Source: Pseudomonas wadenswilerensis
Lineage (GTDB): Bacteria > Pseudomonadota > Gammaproteobacteria > Pseudomonadales > Pseudomonadaceae
Direction of reading: 5' to 3'
Assembly (NCBI RefSeq): GCF_900497695.1
Contig: NZ_UIDD01000011.1
Coordinates: 310,001 to 374,000, forward strand
DNA length: 64,000 bases
Shown here: piece after piece, positions 62,595 through 64,000 of the stretch
How the letters are laid out: each line of letters opens with the position of its first letter
Position numbering within the stretch: the first letter of the stretch is position 1
The notes under the pieces: model-generated
The model's database searches: none
What the model saw: only the letters and a program-made list of their open reading frames with translations
What the model was told of the DNA's origin: nothing
Translations under genes and position numbers: made by a program

Positions 62595-63890
62595 ATGCTG
62601 GAAAGGCTGTTTCAACTAAAAGCACACGACACCAATGTCCGCACCGAGATTCTCGCGGGCGTGACCACCTTCCTGGCCATGGCCTACATCCTGTTCGTCA
62701 ACCCGAGCATCCTCGGCGAGACCGGCATGGACAAGGGTGCGCTGTTCGTCGCCACCTGCCTGGCCGCAGCCATCGGCTCGACCACCATGGGCCTGATCGC
62801 CAACTACCCGATCGCCCTGGCACCGGGCATGGGCCTGAACGCCTTCTTCACCTACACCGTGGTCCTGCACATGGGCCACACCTGGCAGGTGGCATTGGGC
62901 GCGGTGTTCATCTCGGCGGTGTGCTTCTTCCTGCTGTCGATCTTTCGCATCCGTGAATGGATCGTCAACAGCATCCCGTTGCCGCTGCGTTCGGCAATCG
63001 CCGCCGGTATCGGCCTGTTCCTGGCGCTGATCGCCCTGCACAACGCCGGCATTGTGGTCGATAACCAGGCCACCCTGGTGGGCCTCGGCGACCTCAAGAA
63101 GCCAGCGCCGATCCTTGCCACCCTGGGCTTCTTCCTGATCGTCGCGCTGGAGGCCATGAAGGTCCGTGGCGCGGTGCTGATCGGCATCCTGGCGGTGACC
63201 GTGGCCTCGATCGCCCTGGGCGTCACCCCGTTCAACGGCGTAGTATCGATGCCGCCGTCGCTGGCGCCGACCTTCCTGCAGCTGGACATCAAGGGCGCGC
63301 TGGACGTCGGCCTGATCAGCGTGATCTTCGCGTTCCTGTTCGTCGACCTGTTCGACAACTCCGGCACCCTGATCGGCGTCGCCAAGCGCGCCGGCCTGAT
63401 GCGCAAGGACGGCCACATGCCGAAGATGGGACGTGCGCTGATCGCCGACAGTACTGCGGCCATGGCCGGTTCCCTGCTGGGCACCTCGACCACCACCAGC
63501 TACATCGAATCCGCCGCGGGCGTGAGCGCCGGTGGCCGCACCGGCCTGACCGCCATCGTGGTGGCCATCCTGTTCCTGCTGGCGCTGTTCTTCGCGCCGC
63601 TGGCCGGCAGCGTGCCAGCCTTCGCCACGGCACCTGCGCTGTTGTTCGTCGCCGTGTTGATGGCTTCGGGCCTGGCTGAAATAAACTGGGACGACATTAC
63701 CGAAGCCGCGCCGGTGGTGGTCACTGCCCTGGCCATGCCGCTGACCTACTCGATCGCCAACGGCATCGCCTTCGGTTTCATTGCCTGGACCGCGATCAAG
63801 CTGCTCTCCGGCCGTGCCCGTGACCTCAACGCGGCGCTGGTGATCCTCTCGATCCTGTTCGTCATCAAGCTGGGCTGGTTCAACGCATGA
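62595..63890 (+). CDS. NCS2 family guanine/hypoxanthine permease (AzgA-like)
   Basis: A 431-residue membrane protein with about 12-14 helices. GVTTFLAMAYILFVNPSIL and NYPIALAPGMGLNAFFTYTVV near the start and SAAGVSAGGRTGLTAIVVAI in the second half are signatures of the AzgA/GhxP group importing adenine, guanine or hypoxanthine. ATG 62595 follows GGGAGCAGG. It overlaps trmA by 4 bp (ATGA). Confidence 0.93.
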   Translation: MLERLFQLKAHDTNVRTEILAGVTTFLAMAYILFVNPSILGETGMDKGALFVATCLAAAIGSTTMGLIANYPIALAPGMGLNAFFTYTVVLHMGHTWQVALGAVFISAVCFFLLSIFRIREWIVNSIPLPLRSAIAAGIGLFLALIALHNAGIVVDNQATLVGLGDLKKPAPILATLGFFLIVALEAMKVRGAVLIGILAVTVASIALGVTPFNGVVSMPPSLAPTFLQLDIKGALDVGLISVIFAFLFVDLFDNSGTLIGVAKRAGLMRKDGHMPKMGRALIADSTAAMAGSLLGTSTTTSYIESAAGVSAGGRTGLTAIVVAILFLLALFFAPLAGSVPAFATAPALLFVAVLMASGLAEINWDDITEAAPVVVTALAMPLTYSIANGIAFGFIAWTAIKLLSGRARDLNAALVILSILFVIKLGWFNA

Positions 63891-64000
63891 GTGCTGTCTT
63901 CGACCCTTCGACCTACACCCAGCAGCTCGACGCCAAGGTCGCGCGCCTGCGCGAGCTGCTGGCGCCATTCGCGGCTCCCGAGCCTGCGGTGTTCGACTCG
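63887..64000 (+). CDS. trmA: tRNA (uracil-5-)-methyltransferase TrmA, 5' part (truncated by window)
   Basis: Only the first 38 codons are present: MSAVFDPSTYTQQLDAKVARL followed by RELLAPFAAPEPAVFDS, the distinctive TrmA N terminus. TrmA makes ribothymidine at position 54 of tRNAs. The ATG overlaps the stop of the permease, so the two genes are translationally coupled. Confidence 0.88.
   Translation, partial: MSAVFDPSTYTQQLDAKVARLRELLAPFAAPEPAVFDS

Overview
The window is a GC-rich, densely coding chromosomal segment from a fluorescent-type Pseudomonas. The gene order matches, from memory, both P. aeruginosa blocks (rplU-rpmA-obg-proB; mksFEB; carbonic anhydrase-rimI-holD; morA-glyA; cstA-yjiX-yjiA and the PilZ protein MapZ) and a P. 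putida block (radA-mscL-fpr-ppoR-rlmG-cioBA). Hybrid REP-type palindromes at gene ends also fit this genus. There is no phage, insertion sequence, CRISPR array or rRNA operon in the window. Nearly everything is core genome; the main accessory module is a complete haem-hemophore (has) locus.

Layout. 1-5.5 kb: the 3' end of a TonB-dependent siderophore receptor, an elongator tRNA-Met with promoter and terminator, a divergent LysE exporter/LysR regulator pair, an M15-type peptidase, an unrecognised secreted protein and a beta carbonic anhydrase. 5.5-11.7 kb: rimI with a HolD-like gene upstream, diverging from an mksF-mksE-mksB condensin operon. 11.8-17.5 kb: creA, proB, obgE, rpmA and rplU on the minus strand, diverging from ispB, then yjdM and a small gene under a strong Fur box. 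17.6-26.1 kb: an FKBP isomerase, several conserved small proteins, a Lon-like protease whose Walker A lysine is arginine, a DUF4105 protein, a lipoprotein and a Gre-like factor. 26.1-29.4 kb: gdhA and ettA. 29.6-39.6 kb: the cyclic-di-GMP enzyme MorA, glyA, a CobW-type GTPase, the cstA/yjiX pair and the cyclic-di-GMP receptor MapZ. 39.8-41.3 kb: a purine permease.

41.4-51.7 kb holds the has system on the minus strand, transcribed as hasI (ECF sigma), hasS (FecR-type anti-sigma), an extra unrecognised periplasmic protein, hasR (receptor), hasA (hemophore) and hasDEF (type I secretion). Candidate Fur boxes precede hasI and hasR. The parts form a closed circuit: HasDEF exports HasA, HasA delivers haem to HasR, and HasR signals through HasS to HasI, with Fur gating on iron.

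51.8-64 kb: radA, mscL, fpr, a LuxR solo (ppoR) without a luxI partner, rlmG, the cyanide-insensitive oxidase cioAB with a 53-codon DUF2474-like third gene, a perfect ANR/FNR box in the cioA upstream region, an MFS transporter, a DJ-1-like protein lacking the usual cysteine, a GNAT acetyltransferase, a guanine/hypoxanthine-type permease, and the start of trmA cut by the window edge.

No clearly new multi-gene system stands out. The best leads are the extra gene inside the has locus with the hairpins of that operon, the cysteine-less DJ-1 protein, the unknown secreted protein at 3.2 kb, and the mosaic REPINs concentrated between converging genes.
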